Below are positions 25,157-34,613 of a DNA stretch of 64,000 bases, piece by piece. The first letter of the stretch is position 1; each line of letters begins with the position of its first letter. The DNA is taken from assembly GCF_009184635.1 (NCBI RefSeq), contig NZ_WELI01000002.1, positions 682,001 to 746,000 on the forward strand, read 5' to 3'. Origin of the DNA: Rudanella paleaurantiibacter. Its GTDB lineage: Bacteria; Bacteroidota; Bacteroidia; Cytophagales; Spirosomataceae. The notes below the pieces were generated by a model, which made no database searches, was not told where the DNA came from, and saw only the letters and a program-made list of their open reading frames with translations. A program made the translations under genes and the position numbers.

Positions 25157-28100
25157 TTAGAACGTGAAGGATACCGTACCACCCATGTAACGGGCTGGAG
25201 GAGTCTGACCCAGGTTGGTTACCCCAACGGCGTTGCTGTCAGCACCATTGGCACTGTACTCTGGATCGGTGTAAAGGTTCGACTTGGGAACCCAGATAAA
25301 CAGGTTACGGCCCTGAGCGCTGATCGTTGCTCCCTTCACGAAGCGTGATTTAGCCAGCAGCGTAGCCGGAACATCGTACGAAAGGGCTACTTCGCGCAGT
25401 TTCCAGAAACCAGCCGAGTTGGTGTAGTTCTCACCGATACCCGTGTTGCGGGTTCCGTCGGTCCAGAAGTCAGCACCACCGCTGCGTACAGCAATGTTGG
25501 TGTTAGCTACGTACGAACCGTCGGCCTGCTTGATCGACGAGTTCGGGATTACGAAACGGTCACGGTTGAACCAGGCAGTGCGGACACCAGCCCCTGAGAA
25601 ATCATAGCCAGTAGCAACAGCGTTGTAGATGTAGTGACCGTTGCGGTATTCGAACAGAGTTGTGAAACGGAAGCTCTTGTATTTCACCAGTGAGTTCAGA
25701 CCCACAATGTGCGGAGGAGTCGTGATACCTACGTTGGTGAATGAACCGTCGCTGGCTGGGTAGCCCGTGATCGGGTCAACAATGATCCGGCCCTGTGGAT
25801 CACGGTTGTAGCGGGTTACCTGGAGCAGCGGGAACGGCTCACCTACTTTCGCCAAAACGCGTGAAGCTGTACCTACTGTCGACAGAATCAGCTGATCTGA
25901 CTGGTCTGACAACGAAATTACTTTGTTGCGGTTTAGGGTGTAGTTACCACCAAGCGTTACTTCCAGACCGCTTGAGGTACGGATTGGCGTGATGCTCAGG
26001 GTTGACTCAAGGCCCCGGTTTTCTACTTCACCCACGTTGGTCAGCAAGTTGCTGAAACCACTGGCAGTTGAAACCAATACCGAAATCGTCTGATCGACCG
26101 TGCTGGTTTTGTACGCCGTGATGCTACCCGTTACGCGGTATTTACGCAGTTCGAAATCCAAACCACCTTCGATACCCGTCGTGATTTCGGGGTTGATGTT
26201 CGGTGATACCAGACGGTTGCCTACCGAGAAACCAGCACCGCTGGCATAAGGATAGCCATAAGCCTGACCAAATGTGGTGTTCAGCGAGTAAGCACCGCCA
26301 GGGTTACCACCGATGTTTACCTGACCTACCTGTGAGTAACCACCGCGAATTTTGAGGCTTTGCAGCCAATCATTGGCTTGAAGCGCCGGGAACGCGTCGG
26401 TTACAATAAACGAGAAGTTAGCTGAGGGGTAGAAGAACGATTGGTTACCCTTCGCCAGTACCGAACGCCAGTCGTTCCGGCCTGTTACGTTAATGTACAG
26501 GTAATCGCGGAAGCCCAGCTGAGCCGAACCGTACACACCGGCTTGCCGGGTTTCGTAGTTAGCCTCGCTTGCACCGGGGTTGTTCAAGCTGTTACCAACG
26601 TTGTAAAGGCCATCAATTACGAGGCCGTTGGCGCTCACCGATACATCTTTATTTGTGTTGTCGCGCAGCGATGCACCACCTACCAGATCAAGCGAGAAGT
26701 TCTGGTTGAGCTTCGTCTTGTAATTGGCAATCAGGTCATTAACCAGCTGGGTCGAGAAACCGCTGTAGTCTGAAACGCCACCGGCAATATCGGTCTTCGA
26801 GCTACCCGAGATGCTCTTGGTATAGTCTGTATAGACAAACTTACCCGTTGAGCCTTTCGATGAGTTATTACGGGTGCTGATACCGACCCGGTACGTCAGG
26901 GCCAGATTCTTGATCGGCGTAAACCGCAGTTCGAGGTTACCCTGGAAATAGTCGTTACGCGTCAGGCTCCGGTTGTTTGCCAGCGTGAAGTACGGGTTGG
27001 GGTAGTATTCGTTGAAGTAGCCGTTCGGGTTAGCAAACGGGTCGGTCCGCCAGTTTTCGTACTTCGTCACGTCCACTTGTGCAGGCGACATGAGCAGGTG
27101 CTCGTAAGCCGCGCCCGTTGCGCTGCTGATGTCGTACCGGTTGGCAATAAAGTTCGTATTGAAAATAGCCGTCAGGTTTTTGTGGATCTGACGCGTGCTG
27201 TTGGCCCGCACACTGTACCGCTGATACTTGTCGTAGGGTACCGTCGACTGCTGGGTAAAGTACTGACCTGACACAAAATACGTCGACTTATCGTCGCCCG
27301 ATGAAATGCTGAAATCGGTTTGGTTCTGCACCCCGGTTTTCCAGAATTTCTCCCGCGAGTACTTAGGGTCGTACGTTGTTTCCTGGATAGAACCGTCTTG
27401 CAGGGGCTTACCAATCTGAACCATGCTGCCGTTGAAAGCCGGACCATACTGCTGGTTTTCGTACGGCGTATAGGTAGGCACATCGTCGGGGGTAGTACCC
27501 GAACCAAACTGCGTTTGCAGCTGTGGGAGGTAGCTTACCCGCTCAAACGTAGTGGTGTTCGACAGTTTCACCTGCGTTACGCCAGCCTTTCCTTTTTTGG
27601 TTGTTACAATCAAGGCACCGTTCGACGCATCCGAGCCGTAAAGAGCAGCTGCACCAGCACCGTTGAGTACCTGAATGTCTTCAATATCTTCGGGATTGAG
27701 GTTGCCCAGAATGCTGTTTGGTGAGATAATGTTGTCGATGATGATAAGCGCCTGGTTGTTACCAGTCAATGAGCGGTTACCCCGCAAAACCAGACGGTAG
27801 TTGGGGTTAACCCCGCTGCTTACCGCTGTAATAACCAGACCGGGCACTTTACCCGACAAACCAGCCGCAATGTTCGACGATTTACCCTGGGTAATTTCCT
27901 GCGACTTGATCGTAGTGGCCTGGTTACCCAACTCCCGGCGCTGTGCGGTCAAACCACCGGCCGTAACAACCACCTCGTTCAGCTGGCGCGAATCCGTTGC
28001 CAACACGACGTTGATGACGCCGGAAGCCGGAATGTCGAGCCGCTTGCTGAGGAAACCTACAAACGAGAAATTGAGGGTACGCGTACCTGCCGGTACATTC

Positions 28101-28291
28101 AACGAGAAAGCTCCCTGAGCATCAGTCAGCGTTCCTACGTTGGCCATCCCCGGAATGCTAACGGTCACACCGGGCAATGCAGAGCCATCTTCTTCAGACG
28201 TTACCTTACCGGTAACGCGTCGGTCTTGTGCCCACGACGGCCCACTCAGCACGCCCATAAGCAACAGACAAAGCAGTAGAATTTTTTGCAT
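25157..28291 (-). CDS. SusC/RagA family TonB-linked outer-membrane transporter
   Basis: 1044 aa. Signal peptide MQKILLLCLLLMGVLSGPSWA, then a carboxypeptidase-D-like beta domain (about 23-100, RRVTGKVTSEEDGSALPGVTV), the TonB-dependent plug (about 110-235: GKVPGLVITAVSSGVNPNYR, LVLRGNRSL, IDNIISPNSILGNLNPEDIEDIQVLNGAGAAALYGS, ALIVTTKKGK) and a large 22-strand barrel ending in Phe (GGTVSFTF). It imports the SusD-captured ligand using TonB energy. First gene of a three-gene operon with its own promoter (28335-28365). Confidence 0.94.
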   Translation of the reverse strand: MQKILLLCLLLMGVLSGPSWAQDRRVTGKVTSEEDGSALPGVTVSIPGMANVGTLTDAQGAFSLNVPAGTRTLNFSFVGFLSKRLDIPASGVINVVLATDSRQLNEVVVTAGGLTAQRRELGNQATTIKSQEITQGKSSNIAAGLSGKVPGLVITAVSSGVNPNYRLVLRGNRSLTGNNQALIIIDNIISPNSILGNLNPEDIEDIQVLNGAGAAALYGSDASNGALIVTTKKGKAGVTQVKLSNTTTFERVSYLPQLQTQFGSGTTPDDVPTYTPYENQQYGPAFNGSMVQIGKPLQDGSIQETTYDPKYSREKFWKTGVQNQTDFSISSGDDKSTYFVSGQYFTQQSTVPYDKYQRYSVRANSTRQIHKNLTAIFNTNFIANRYDISSATGAAYEHLLMSPAQVDVTKYENWRTDPFANPNGYFNEYYPNPYFTLANNRSLTRNDYFQGNLELRFTPIKNLALTYRVGISTRNNSSKGSTGKFVYTDYTKSISGSSKTDIAGGVSDYSGFSTQLVNDLIANYKTKLNQNFSLDLVGGASLRDNTNKDVSVSANGLVIDGLYNVGNSLNNPGASEANYETRQAGVYGSAQLGFRDYLYINVTGRNDWRSVLAKGNQSFFYPSANFSFIVTDAFPALQANDWLQSLKIRGGYSQVGQVNIGGNPGGAYSLNTTFGQAYGYPYASGAGFSVGNRLVSPNINPEITTGIEGGLDFELRKYRVTGSITAYKTSTVDQTISVLVSTASGFSNLLTNVGEVENRGLESTLSITPIRTSSGLEVTLGGNYTLNRNKVISLSDQSDQLILSTVGTASRVLAKVGEPFPLLQVTRYNRDPQGRIIVDPITGYPASDGSFTNVGITTPPHIVGLNSLVKYKSFRFTTLFEYRNGHYIYNAVATGYDFSGAGVRTAWFNRDRFVIPNSSIKQADGSYVANTNIAVRSGGADFWTDGTRNTGIGENYTNSAGFWKLREVALSYDVPATLLAKSRFVKGATISAQGRNLFIWVPKSNLYTDPEYSANGADSNAVGVTNLGQTPPARYMGGTVSFTF

Positions 28292-28334
28292 GTTGATAGA
28301 TTAAGAAACGAAAAAATAATTTGTGTACTACCGA

Positions 28335-28365
28335 CAAATGTATGCATACATTCTGCTAATTCAAA
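28335..28365 (-). promoter_or_regulatory. Promoter of the SusCD operon with overlapping palindrome
   Basis: Minus strand: TTTG (28365-28362), 19-nt spacer, TACATTTG (28342-28335), a textbook Bacteroidota promoter. A 16-bp perfect palindrome AATGTATGCATACATT (28337-28352) overlaps the -7 box and could be an operator. The 5' UTR would be about 35-40 nt. Confidence 0.65.
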
Positions 28366-28520
28366 CAATTGGCAATTGTAACTTACCGGTAACAAAGGCC
28401 ATAAACCGTCCATAAAAAAGCTTTTTTATTGAATTTTCCTAAGAAAAACGTATATGAGACCGTGCAGAAAACCAATTTTTTTAGGCATTTTTTGAAAATT
28501 TAATTTTTAGGAAATACACA

Positions 28521-28548
28521 AAAAAAGCGGACCGAAGTCCGCTTTTTT
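28521..28548. terminator. Bidirectional-type terminator after the M13 peptidase gene
   Basis: Stem 28521-28532 with 28537-28548 (AAAAAAGCGGAC/GTCCGCTTTTTT), CGAA tetraloop, T-run on both strands. It ends the minus-strand peptidase transcript and insulates the SusC promoter. Confidence 0.85.
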
Positions 28549-28573
28549 CAAAACATTCACTAAGGTAAGTTAG

Positions 28574-30637
28574 TTACCAAACCTTTATCCGCTGATCAGC
28601 CGGCTTAAACATTTTGTCACCCGGCTGTACGTTAAATGCTTTATACCACGCATCAATGTTAGCAACCGGCCCGTTGCAACGGTATTGCCCCGGTGAGTGC
28701 GGATCGGTCAGGATGAGTTGTGCCTGCGTCTCGGGCAACACGTTGGCCCGCCAGATTTGCGCCCACGACAGGAAGAAACGCTGATCGGGTGTGAAACCGT
28801 CAATCAGGGCTTTGCTCTTTCCCTGTTTTGTTTTCTTGAACGCATCGTAGGCAATGGCCAGTCCACCCAGATCGGCGAGGTTTTCGCCCAGCGTCAGTTG
28901 CCCGTTTACCTTGAGTGAGTCGAGAACCTTGAAACCGAAGAACTGCTCCTTTACCTGATCGGCCCGCTGCTTGAAGTTGGCCGCGTCTTCTTTCGTCCAC
29001 CAGTCGCGCAGCATCCCGTCGGCATCGTACTGCCGGCCCGAGTCATCGAAACCGTGGGTCATTTCGTGCCCGATTACGGCTCCGATGCCACCGTAGTTGA
29101 TGGCGTCGTCGGCTTCAAAGTCAAAGAAGGGGAATTGCAGAATAGCCGCCGGGAACGCGATCTCGTTGTTCACGGGGTTGTAGTAGGCATTCACGGTTGG
29201 CGGTGTCATGCCCCACTCTGTTTTATCAATAGGCTTACCCAACCGGTTAATCATGTAGTTGTACGACCACTTGCTCGCCGATTTTACGTTGCCGTAGAAA
29301 TCGTCGCGCCGAACAGTTACACCATCGTAATTTTTCCACTTATCGGGGTAGCCAATCTTGCGTTTAAACGAGGTCAGCTTATTCAGCGCCCGCTTTTTGG
29401 TATCGGCGCTCATCCACTCCAATCCGTTGATGTGCTCTTTGTACGAAGCCTCCAGGTTATCAACCAGCACAAGCATACGCTGCTTGGCTTCGGGCTTAAA
29501 GTACTGCTGTACGTATAACTGACCCAGCAAGTCACCCAGCGTACCGTCGATCAGGCTGCTCATCCGCTGCCAGCGTGGGGTTTGCTCTTTCTGGCCGGTA
29601 AGCACCCGGCTAAAGGCGAAGTTCTGCTTCACAAACGGCTCACTCAGATAGGGTGCCGAGCTTTTCAGCAGATTCCAGCGCATGTACGTCTTAATGTCTT
29701 CAACGGGCGTTGCCGTGAGGAGACTGTCCGCCGACCGTAAAAACGACGGATTCTGTACCAGTACAGTGTCCTGATTCCGTACACCCATTTTCTCCATCAG
29801 GCTCGCCCACGGCATACCGGGCGTTTGCTTGGTGAGGTCGGTAACGGTCAGTTTATTGTAGGTCTTGTACGGGTCGCGCATCTCAACCCGCGACATTTGC
29901 GCCCGCGCCAGTGCGGTTTCGAGCCGCATGACCAGATCAGCGTTTTGCGAGGCCCGGCTAGGTTCTTCGCCAATCAGACCAAACATTTTGGTCAGGTGAT
30001 CGCGGTAGGCTTCGCGTATTTTCTGGCTACGTGGGTCGTTTTTGAGGTAGTAGTCGCGGTCGGGCAAGGTGGTTCCGCCCTGCGAGAGTTGGGGCAGATA
30101 CTTGCTCACGTTTTTCCGGTCCTGCGCCACAAAAAAGCCGTGCAGCATACCGTTGCCCTGCGTCCGCTGATACGCCATTTCGTTCAGCACATCCGCCTTG
30201 TTCTTTACCTGCTCAATGCGAGCGAGGTCGGGCTTGATGGGATCAAAACCTTTCTTGTCGATGGAAACGCTATCCATCCCGCTCGAATAAAAATCACCCA
30301 CCATTTGGTACAGGCGGCCCCGATTGGTGCTCTTGGTAGCATCATCGAGCAGGGTTTTCATGGCCTGCAAGCTTTTTTCGCGCAGTTCGTCGAAGCTACC
30401 CCAGCGGGTTTTCGAAGCAGGGATCGTGTTTTTCTTCAACCACTCGCCATTGGCATAGCGGTAAAAATCGTCGCCGGGTTTCACGGCCAGATCCATGTTC
30501 TGGCGGTCAATAAAAGGGCCCTTTGCCGTGGTAGGCTTGGGGGCTTTCGCCTTTGCAGGCTTGTTCGTGGGGGGTGTTGCTGCTATCAGGCCGGCCGAGA
30601 GGGCCACTGCTGATAGTAAAGCAATTCGTTTGTTCAT
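28574..30637 (-). CDS. M13 family zinc metallopeptidase (neprilysin/PepO type), exported
   Basis: 687 aa. Signal peptide MNKRIALLSAVALSAGLIAA. The N-terminal M13 domain begins DRQNMDLAVKPGDDFYRYANGEWLKKNTIPA. The zinc site HEMTH (about residues 526-530, in GAVIGHEMTHGFDDSGRQYD) and the downstream ENLADLGG (about 587-594) that supplies the third zinc ligand are intact, as are NAYYNPVNNEIAFPAAIL and the C-terminal CNGPVANIDAWYKAFNV block. The full M13 length is present. It cleaves oligopeptides in the periplasm or at the surface. It is next to, but terminated before, the SusCD operon. Confidence 0.93.
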   Translation of the reverse strand: MNKRIALLSAVALSAGLIAATPPTNKPAKAKAPKPTTAKGPFIDRQNMDLAVKPGDDFYRYANGEWLKKNTIPASKTRWGSFDELREKSLQAMKTLLDDATKSTNRGRLYQMVGDFYSSGMDSVSIDKKGFDPIKPDLARIEQVKNKADVLNEMAYQRTQGNGMLHGFFVAQDRKNVSKYLPQLSQGGTTLPDRDYYLKNDPRSQKIREAYRDHLTKMFGLIGEEPSRASQNADLVMRLETALARAQMSRVEMRDPYKTYNKLTVTDLTKQTPGMPWASLMEKMGVRNQDTVLVQNPSFLRSADSLLTATPVEDIKTYMRWNLLKSSAPYLSEPFVKQNFAFSRVLTGQKEQTPRWQRMSSLIDGTLGDLLGQLYVQQYFKPEAKQRMLVLVDNLEASYKEHINGLEWMSADTKKRALNKLTSFKRKIGYPDKWKNYDGVTVRRDDFYGNVKSASKWSYNYMINRLGKPIDKTEWGMTPPTVNAYYNPVNNEIAFPAAILQFPFFDFEADDAINYGGIGAVIGHEMTHGFDDSGRQYDADGMLRDWWTKEDAANFKQRADQVKEQFFGFKVLDSLKVNGQLTLGENLADLGGLAIAYDAFKKTKQGKSKALIDGFTPDQRFFLSWAQIWRANVLPETQAQLILTDPHSPGQYRCNGPVANIDAWYKAFNVQPGDKMFKPADQRIKVW

Positions 30638-30668
30638 GAGATAATTGGGAATTGGACTATTAAGGAGA

Positions 30669-30676
30669 CAAATTTA
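30669..30676 (-). promoter_or_regulatory. Candidate -7 box of the M13 peptidase gene (TAAATTTG)
   Basis: Minus strand TAAATTTG, 32 nt before the ATG. A -33 TTG at canonical spacing was not found. Confidence 0.35.
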
Positions 30677-30768
30677 ACGCATTAGTAGCTCAATTCCAGC
30701 GTACCATGCGTCAACCCGGCCTCTTATTGCCGCAACCCTCTCCAGGCACAAAACAACCCGGTTAGCCC

Positions 30769-31287
30769 TCACGAAATCTCCATATACCGCTGTCGAAGAT
30801 TATGCAAAAACCATGACCCGACAGCCACACCCACGCAGCTGACACCCACCAACCACAGGAGGCCCAGCGGACTCAGGTACGAAAACGACCGCTGATTAAA
30901 CGCAGCTACCCAAACCACCAGCATCAGAAACGCTCCAATACCGAGTAGTAGGGCATTCAGCAACGACAAGCGGTAGCTCTGCCGGAGGTCGTACGCACCG
31001 TAATACTTGTTACGGAACTCAAACACGATGTCATCGAGGGTAGCCCCCCGCATGGCATCGGCGTCCATAGCCGTTTGGTACGTTTGGTTGAGGTAATGCA
31101 CGGCCGTATGGCTGGCTTCGAGCAGCACTTTGTCAAGAGCGGCCTCGAAGGGCAACCCAATCCACATATAGTGTTCTACTTCACAAATAAGGTGATCGAG
31201 CAGTTCGTACAGCAGGGCGTCGGAAGCCCCTTGCCGGATTAGGTGGTCGTGCAATTGTTTGATCTGGGCAGTCGAGAGCTTTTGCAT
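30769..31287 (-). CDS. Membrane protein paired with PadR regulator
   Basis: 172 aa. The first 90 residues are a soluble helical domain (QIKQLHDHLIRQGASDALLYELLDHLICEVEHYMWIGLPFEAALDKVL) reminiscent of the HAAS-like helical domains found downstream of PadR genes. Two membrane helices follow (about 112-130, LLNALLLGIGAFLMLVVWV, and 141-160, LGLLWLVGVSCVGVAVGSWF). The start lies 21 nt after the PadR stop, so the pair is one operon. A role in sensing or modulating the regulator is inference; no enzymatic motif is seen. Confidence 0.65.
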   Translation of the reverse strand: MQKLSTAQIKQLHDHLIRQGASDALLYELLDHLICEVEHYMWIGLPFEAALDKVLLEASHTAVHYLNQTYQTAMDADAMRGATLDDIVFEFRNKYYGAYDLRQSYRLSLLNALLLGIGAFLMLVVWVAAFNQRSFSYLSPLGLLWLVGVSCVGVAVGSWFLHNLRQRYMEIS

Positions 31288-31308
31288 ACTATACAGGATT
31301 GAAGTGGA

Positions 31309-31662
31309 TTACATGCCGGGTGCTAACGAAGGGGGAGGCAACAGCAATATGCGCATAGCCTCCATAAATTGTTCGAAATCAGATACTTTTTGCACAGCCA
31401 CCTGGCTGCCACCGGGCGTAAGCGAGTAGTACTTGCGCAACCGCCCCTCAACTTCCTGCGACTCCGTAACGAGCAGCCCCTCCTGTTCGAGTTTGTGCAA
31501 AACAGGGTACAGGGCCCCAAACGTGAGGGTGATTTGCCCCCGGGTACGCTCCTTCACGGCCTGCGTAATCTCGTAGCCGTACATTCTCCCCTGCTCGGCC
31601 AATAATTTCAGGACAATCGTTTTGAGCGTTCCCCGCAAAAATTCATTGGCTGATGGTTCCAT
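31309..31662 (-). CDS. PadR family transcriptional regulator
   Basis: 117 aa from the ATG at 31662 (MEPSANEFLRGTLKTIVLKLLAEQ), the usual PadR start; the frame extends 7 codons further. The winged-helix core is clear: LLAEQGRMYGYEITQAVKERTRGQITLTFGALYPVLHKLEQEGLLVTE, then the wing EVEGRLRKYYSLTPGG. PadR proteins repress neighbouring genes and often their own. It is followed by a two-helix membrane protein. A TATATTTG -7 box and an AT-rich inverted repeat precede it, consistent with autoregulation. Confidence 0.9.
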   Translation of the reverse strand: MEPSANEFLRGTLKTIVLKLLAEQGRMYGYEITQAVKERTRGQITLTFGALYPVLHKLEQEGLLVTESQEVEGRLRKYYSLTPGGSQVAVQKVSDFEQFMEAMRILLLPPPSLAPGM

Positions 31663-31680
31663 AGTGCTTAATTCTTGTAT

Positions 31681-31706
31681 CAAATATATATAAGAAAACT
31701 ATATAT
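31681..31706 (-). promoter_or_regulatory. PadR promoter with candidate operator
   Basis: Minus strand TATATTTG (31688-31681) is a TAnnTTTG box 18 nt before the ATG. ATATATA-N9-TATATAT (31684-31690, 31700-31706) is an inverted repeat overlapping it. Confidence 0.4.
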
Positions 31707-31712
31707 CCGACT

Positions 31713-31749
31713 AAAAACAAAAAAATCCGCTCCAGATGTTGGAGCGGAT
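31713..31749 (-). terminator. Terminator of the thioredoxin-family gene
   Basis: A 10-bp stem (31725-31734 with 31740-31749), followed on the minus strand by a T-rich run (complement of 31713-31725). It ends the transcript from 31795-32370. Confidence 0.8.
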
Positions 31750-31794
31750 GGTGTACAATAGCCCTAAATAACTATCGATCAAACGAATATCTAC

Positions 31795-32370
31795 CTACTG
31801 CCCTGCCGACGGGTTGGGCAGTTTAGCCTGAAACTCTTTCACGTAGGTACCCACTTTATACTGATCGAACGACTCTTTGGTGTGGAAATTACCAGCAAAG
31901 TAGGTCGTGATCTGATGAAACATACGGGGCTCCAGATAGCCTGGCACCGGCTGAATCAGTTCCATTTTTTCGTTCAGATACACGGTAGTCGGGTAGCTCA
32001 TTTTACCCTGCAACATAGCCGCAGCCAACTCGTGCACATTCCCCAGCGACTTGTACGTACGGCCCCCGAGCGTAATATCTTCTTTGCCTTCGGCATCGAG
32101 CTTTACAGAGTAGTAATTCTCGTTCATGAAGTCGACGATATACGGATTAGTAAACGTATTCCGGTCCATCACCTTACACCAGCCGCACCAATCGGTGTAC
32201 ACGTCCACAAATATTTTCTTCGGCTTCTTCTGCGTAGCGGCAAAAGCCTCCTGAATGGTCATCCACTTAATTTTTTTATCACCGGGTTTAGGTTCCTTGA
32301 TCGCCGTGGTAAAGCCAACACCGGCAATGCCGATGCATACGGTTAACAGGAATGTAAGAAGCGTTTTCAT
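31795..32370 (-). CDS. Exported thioredoxin-fold protein with CGWC motif
   Basis: 191 aa. N-terminal signal MKTLLTFLLTVCIGIAGVGF. The thioredoxin-fold core is FVDVYTDWCGWCKVMDRNTF (about 55-74), with redox motif CGWC, then YYSVKLDAEGKEDITL and MSYPTTVYLNEKMELIQPVPGYL with the conserved cis-Pro (SYPT). This matches DUF255-like or DsbD-gamma-like thioredoxins of Bacteroidota working in the periplasm as thiol reductases. A partner is not encoded nearby. A CAAATATA sequence (minus TATATTTG) lies about 36 nt upstream. Confidence 0.85.
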   Translation of the reverse strand: MKTLLTFLLTVCIGIAGVGFTTAIKEPKPGDKKIKWMTIQEAFAATQKKPKKIFVDVYTDWCGWCKVMDRNTFTNPYIVDFMNENYYSVKLDAEGKEDITLGGRTYKSLGNVHELAAAMLQGKMSYPTTVYLNEKMELIQPVPGYLEPRMFHQITTYFAGNFHTKESFDQYKVGTYVKEFQAKLPNPSAGQ

Positions 32371-32405
32371 ACTTTAGTCGCGTTAGCTAACTCGTTCGTT
32401 CACAA

Positions 32406-32413
32406 CAAATATA
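32406..32413 (-). promoter_or_regulatory. Candidate -7 box of the thioredoxin gene (TATATTTG)
   Basis: Minus strand TATATTTG 35 nt before the ATG; -33 spacing is not canonical. Confidence 0.35.
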
Positions 32414-32600
32414 ACAGACTGACGAGGGCAAAACGTATGCCAGCCGTGTTCTTTTTAGGGGTACACCTGCCCAAAAAGGCCTCTATTTACCCCGAACCCA
32501 GCCGTTCAATTACCGACCCATTCGCCAAAATGCGTAGTTTAGCCTGCCGGGGGCTCCTCCTCTACCCACAACAATCTTGCCCAACCCAAATCCTTATTCC

Positions 32601-33287
32601 ATGAAACGTCTGATTCTGATTCACGGCTACCTCGAAGATCCGGGTATTTTTGATCACCTGGCTCCCCTGCTCATGCCCGCCTACTTTGTACCCGTCGACC
32701 TAAAAGACGAGTTTGCCCGCTGGCAACCTAAGGGGCCGATCAACGCCCGGCAACTGGCGCAGTACCTCACCGACTACTACGAGATTACGGCCGACGATGT
32801 GCTGATTGGCCACTCGATGGGCGGCTGGATTGCTGTCAATATTAAGCAACTGACCGGAGCCACAACGGTGCAGCTTGGCTCCTGGACGAATCAGAAAAAG
32901 ATCAATTTTCCGGTTACGAACCTCCGGCTGCTACGCCTGATGCTCTTCGGGGGCATTACACAAAGCAGCTGGCTGATGGCGTTCTTCAAGAAGCAGTACC
33001 CGTTTGCCGAGTCCAGAGCCCTGTATAACCAACTCGTTGATGGGGGTCGGCTCCAGGAACGGACTTATGTGTACCAGCAGCAGATGACTCTGTTCGGCAC
33101 GGTGCCGCCACTTACGGTACAGCCTGACCTCCGCATTCATGCCCGCCCCGACAGTATCGTGTTCCCGCCCGACGAGCCCTTTGCTGAGGTACCCGGCGAC
33201 CATTTCAGCCTGTATTTTCACCCAGAGCACGTTGCCCAGCCGATTCTGGAGTTGTTATCTCAAAAAGCCTCTCCCGTAAACACATAA
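32601..33287 (+). CDS. Small alpha/beta hydrolase
   Basis: 228 aa from the ATG at 32601 (MKRLILIHGYLEDPGIFDHL); the TTG-started extension to 32577 adds nothing family-like. Seen: oxyanion strand LILIHGY, nucleophile elbow IGHSMGGW (about residues 77-84, Ser), and the late His in EVPGDHFSLYFHPE (about 203-216). Substrate unknown. Its last 28 bp overlap the 3' end of the convergent BamA-like gene. Confidence 0.78.
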   Translation: MKRLILIHGYLEDPGIFDHLAPLLMPAYFVPVDLKDEFARWQPKGPINARQLAQYLTDYYEITADDVLIGHSMGGWIAVNIKQLTGATTVQLGSWTNQKKINFPVTNLRLLRLMLFGGITQSSWLMAFFKKQYPFAESRALYNQLVDGGRLQERTYVYQQQMTLFGTVPPLTVQPDLRIHARPDSIVFPPDEPFAEVPGDHFSLYFHPEHVAQPILELLSQKASPVNT

Positions 33288-34423
33288 AACCCTGGCCCCT
33301 CGCGGGTGAAACCCACGTCGAAGCGCAGGAAGATGTCTTTTTTCGGGAACAGGAAGTAACGTAACCCGGCCCCGCCAGCAGGCAACAGCTTTCGTACATC
33401 CAATTGCGCGGGTGTGGGTGCTACGGTGCCCACGCTCGCAAAAACCGCTCCCCCCAGCCGCTTGCTGAACGGAAACGGCAAGAACCGGTATTCCAGCTGG
33501 GTAGCCACATGCGCCCGGTCGCGGAAACGGCCGGGGTAGTATCCCCGCATAATGGTTTCGCTCCCAAGCAGGGCCAGCTGATTGAACGGCACTGTACCCG
33601 ACATAAACTGCCCAAACCCCTGCCAGGCCAAGACCTGCGTTTTGTTAATAGTCCGGTAGTAACGCAGGTCGAAGTTGGTATTCTGAAACCGGAAGGTGCT
33701 CCCCCAGGCCGGGTTGTAATCGAGGAAGGCCAGTTCGCCGAAGAAACCCCGGCGGGCGTTGAGCGCATTTTGGCGACTATCGTACACTACGCCCGCCCCC
33801 AAACCGAGGTTGGCCGAGCCCCTGGCACCCGTAGGCAACGGAAACGGGTTTCTGTCGGGCTGGTCGAACGACACCCGGCTCAGGGCCTGATAATCGACCT
33901 GTAGGCCCGTAAACAGGTTTTTACCAATCCCTTTGAGGGCCCGCTGCCGAATCTGAATCGAGAGCGCATCGACCGTAGCCGGTGCTGCCGGATAAGCGTC
34001 TTTGCCAATGCCATAATACAGCAGCGGAAACCGTTGCAGGCGCGTACGGCCAATAAATAGCCAGCGGTCACGGTGGCCGTACAGGGCATTGTCGATATTG
34101 AACCCGTACTGACCGCGCAAGGTCACAAACGTAAAGGCGTTTATCTCGCTCAGTCGGTTGGTTTTATAGTCGCCCCGGGCGTGGTACAGGTACAGGGTTG
34201 ATATACCCAATTCAAGGCTGGTTTCGGGTGCGTAGGTAGCCGTTGGGTACACCAGAAACCGGGGCTTTTCGGGCGCGGTGGTATCGTTGGTAAATTTGCC
34301 CAGATACCGGCCCAGCAGCGTATGTGGTTTCACAACCTGAGCATTCGCCTGAGAACCAACCACAGTAAGCCAGAACAGAAACAAAAAAATTCGGGAAGAA
34401 CAGCGTAGATGTTGTGGTATCAT
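33260..34423 (-). CDS. BamA/TamA-type outer-membrane beta-barrel protein (no POTRA)
   Basis: 387 aa from the ATG at 34423, which starts a signal peptide (MIPQHLRCSSRIFLFLFWLTVVGSQANA). The whole mature part is a C-terminal Omp85-type barrel: FLVYPTATYAPETSLELGI, LGLGAGVVYDSRQNALNARRGFFGELAF, VLAWQGFGQFMSGTVPFNQLALLGSETIMRGYYPGRFRDR (the conserved motif with the RGY loop near strand 12) and VFASVGTV...RYFLFPKKDIFLRFDVGF. POTRA domains are absent, so it is a surface-antigen-type barrel rather than BamA itself. Function unknown. Confidence 0.82.
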   Translation of the reverse strand: MIPQHLRCSSRIFLFLFWLTVVGSQANAQVVKPHTLLGRYLGKFTNDTTAPEKPRFLVYPTATYAPETSLELGISTLYLYHARGDYKTNRLSEINAFTFVTLRGQYGFNIDNALYGHRDRWLFIGRTRLQRFPLLYYGIGKDAYPAAPATVDALSIQIRQRALKGIGKNLFTGLQVDYQALSRVSFDQPDRNPFPLPTGARGSANLGLGAGVVYDSRQNALNARRGFFGELAFLDYNPAWGSTFRFQNTNFDLRYYRTINKTQVLAWQGFGQFMSGTVPFNQLALLGSETIMRGYYPGRFRDRAHVATQLEYRFLPFPFSKRLGGAVFASVGTVAPTPAQLDVRKLLPAGGAGLRYFLFPKKDIFLRFDVGFTREGPGFYVFTGEAF

Positions 34424-34613
34424 TTCATTTGTTCTAACGCCCAAATAGCCGCTCTGGTTATATACTCACCTTAACCAAAGTGCCATTCGCCAACAAAAAT
34501 GCGCCATTGTGCCGGGAAGAATCAAAATCTGAACGAAATTCGCCCCGCGAACGCTTTATAAATGAATGGTTTCCCACTTACGGAGAGGCCATCGAACATA
34601 CGACTATTACCCT

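Noticed and set aside
33260-33287. Tail-to-tail overlap of the hydrolase and BamA-like genes
   Set aside because: A 28-bp convergent overlap is ordinary and needs no special explanation.
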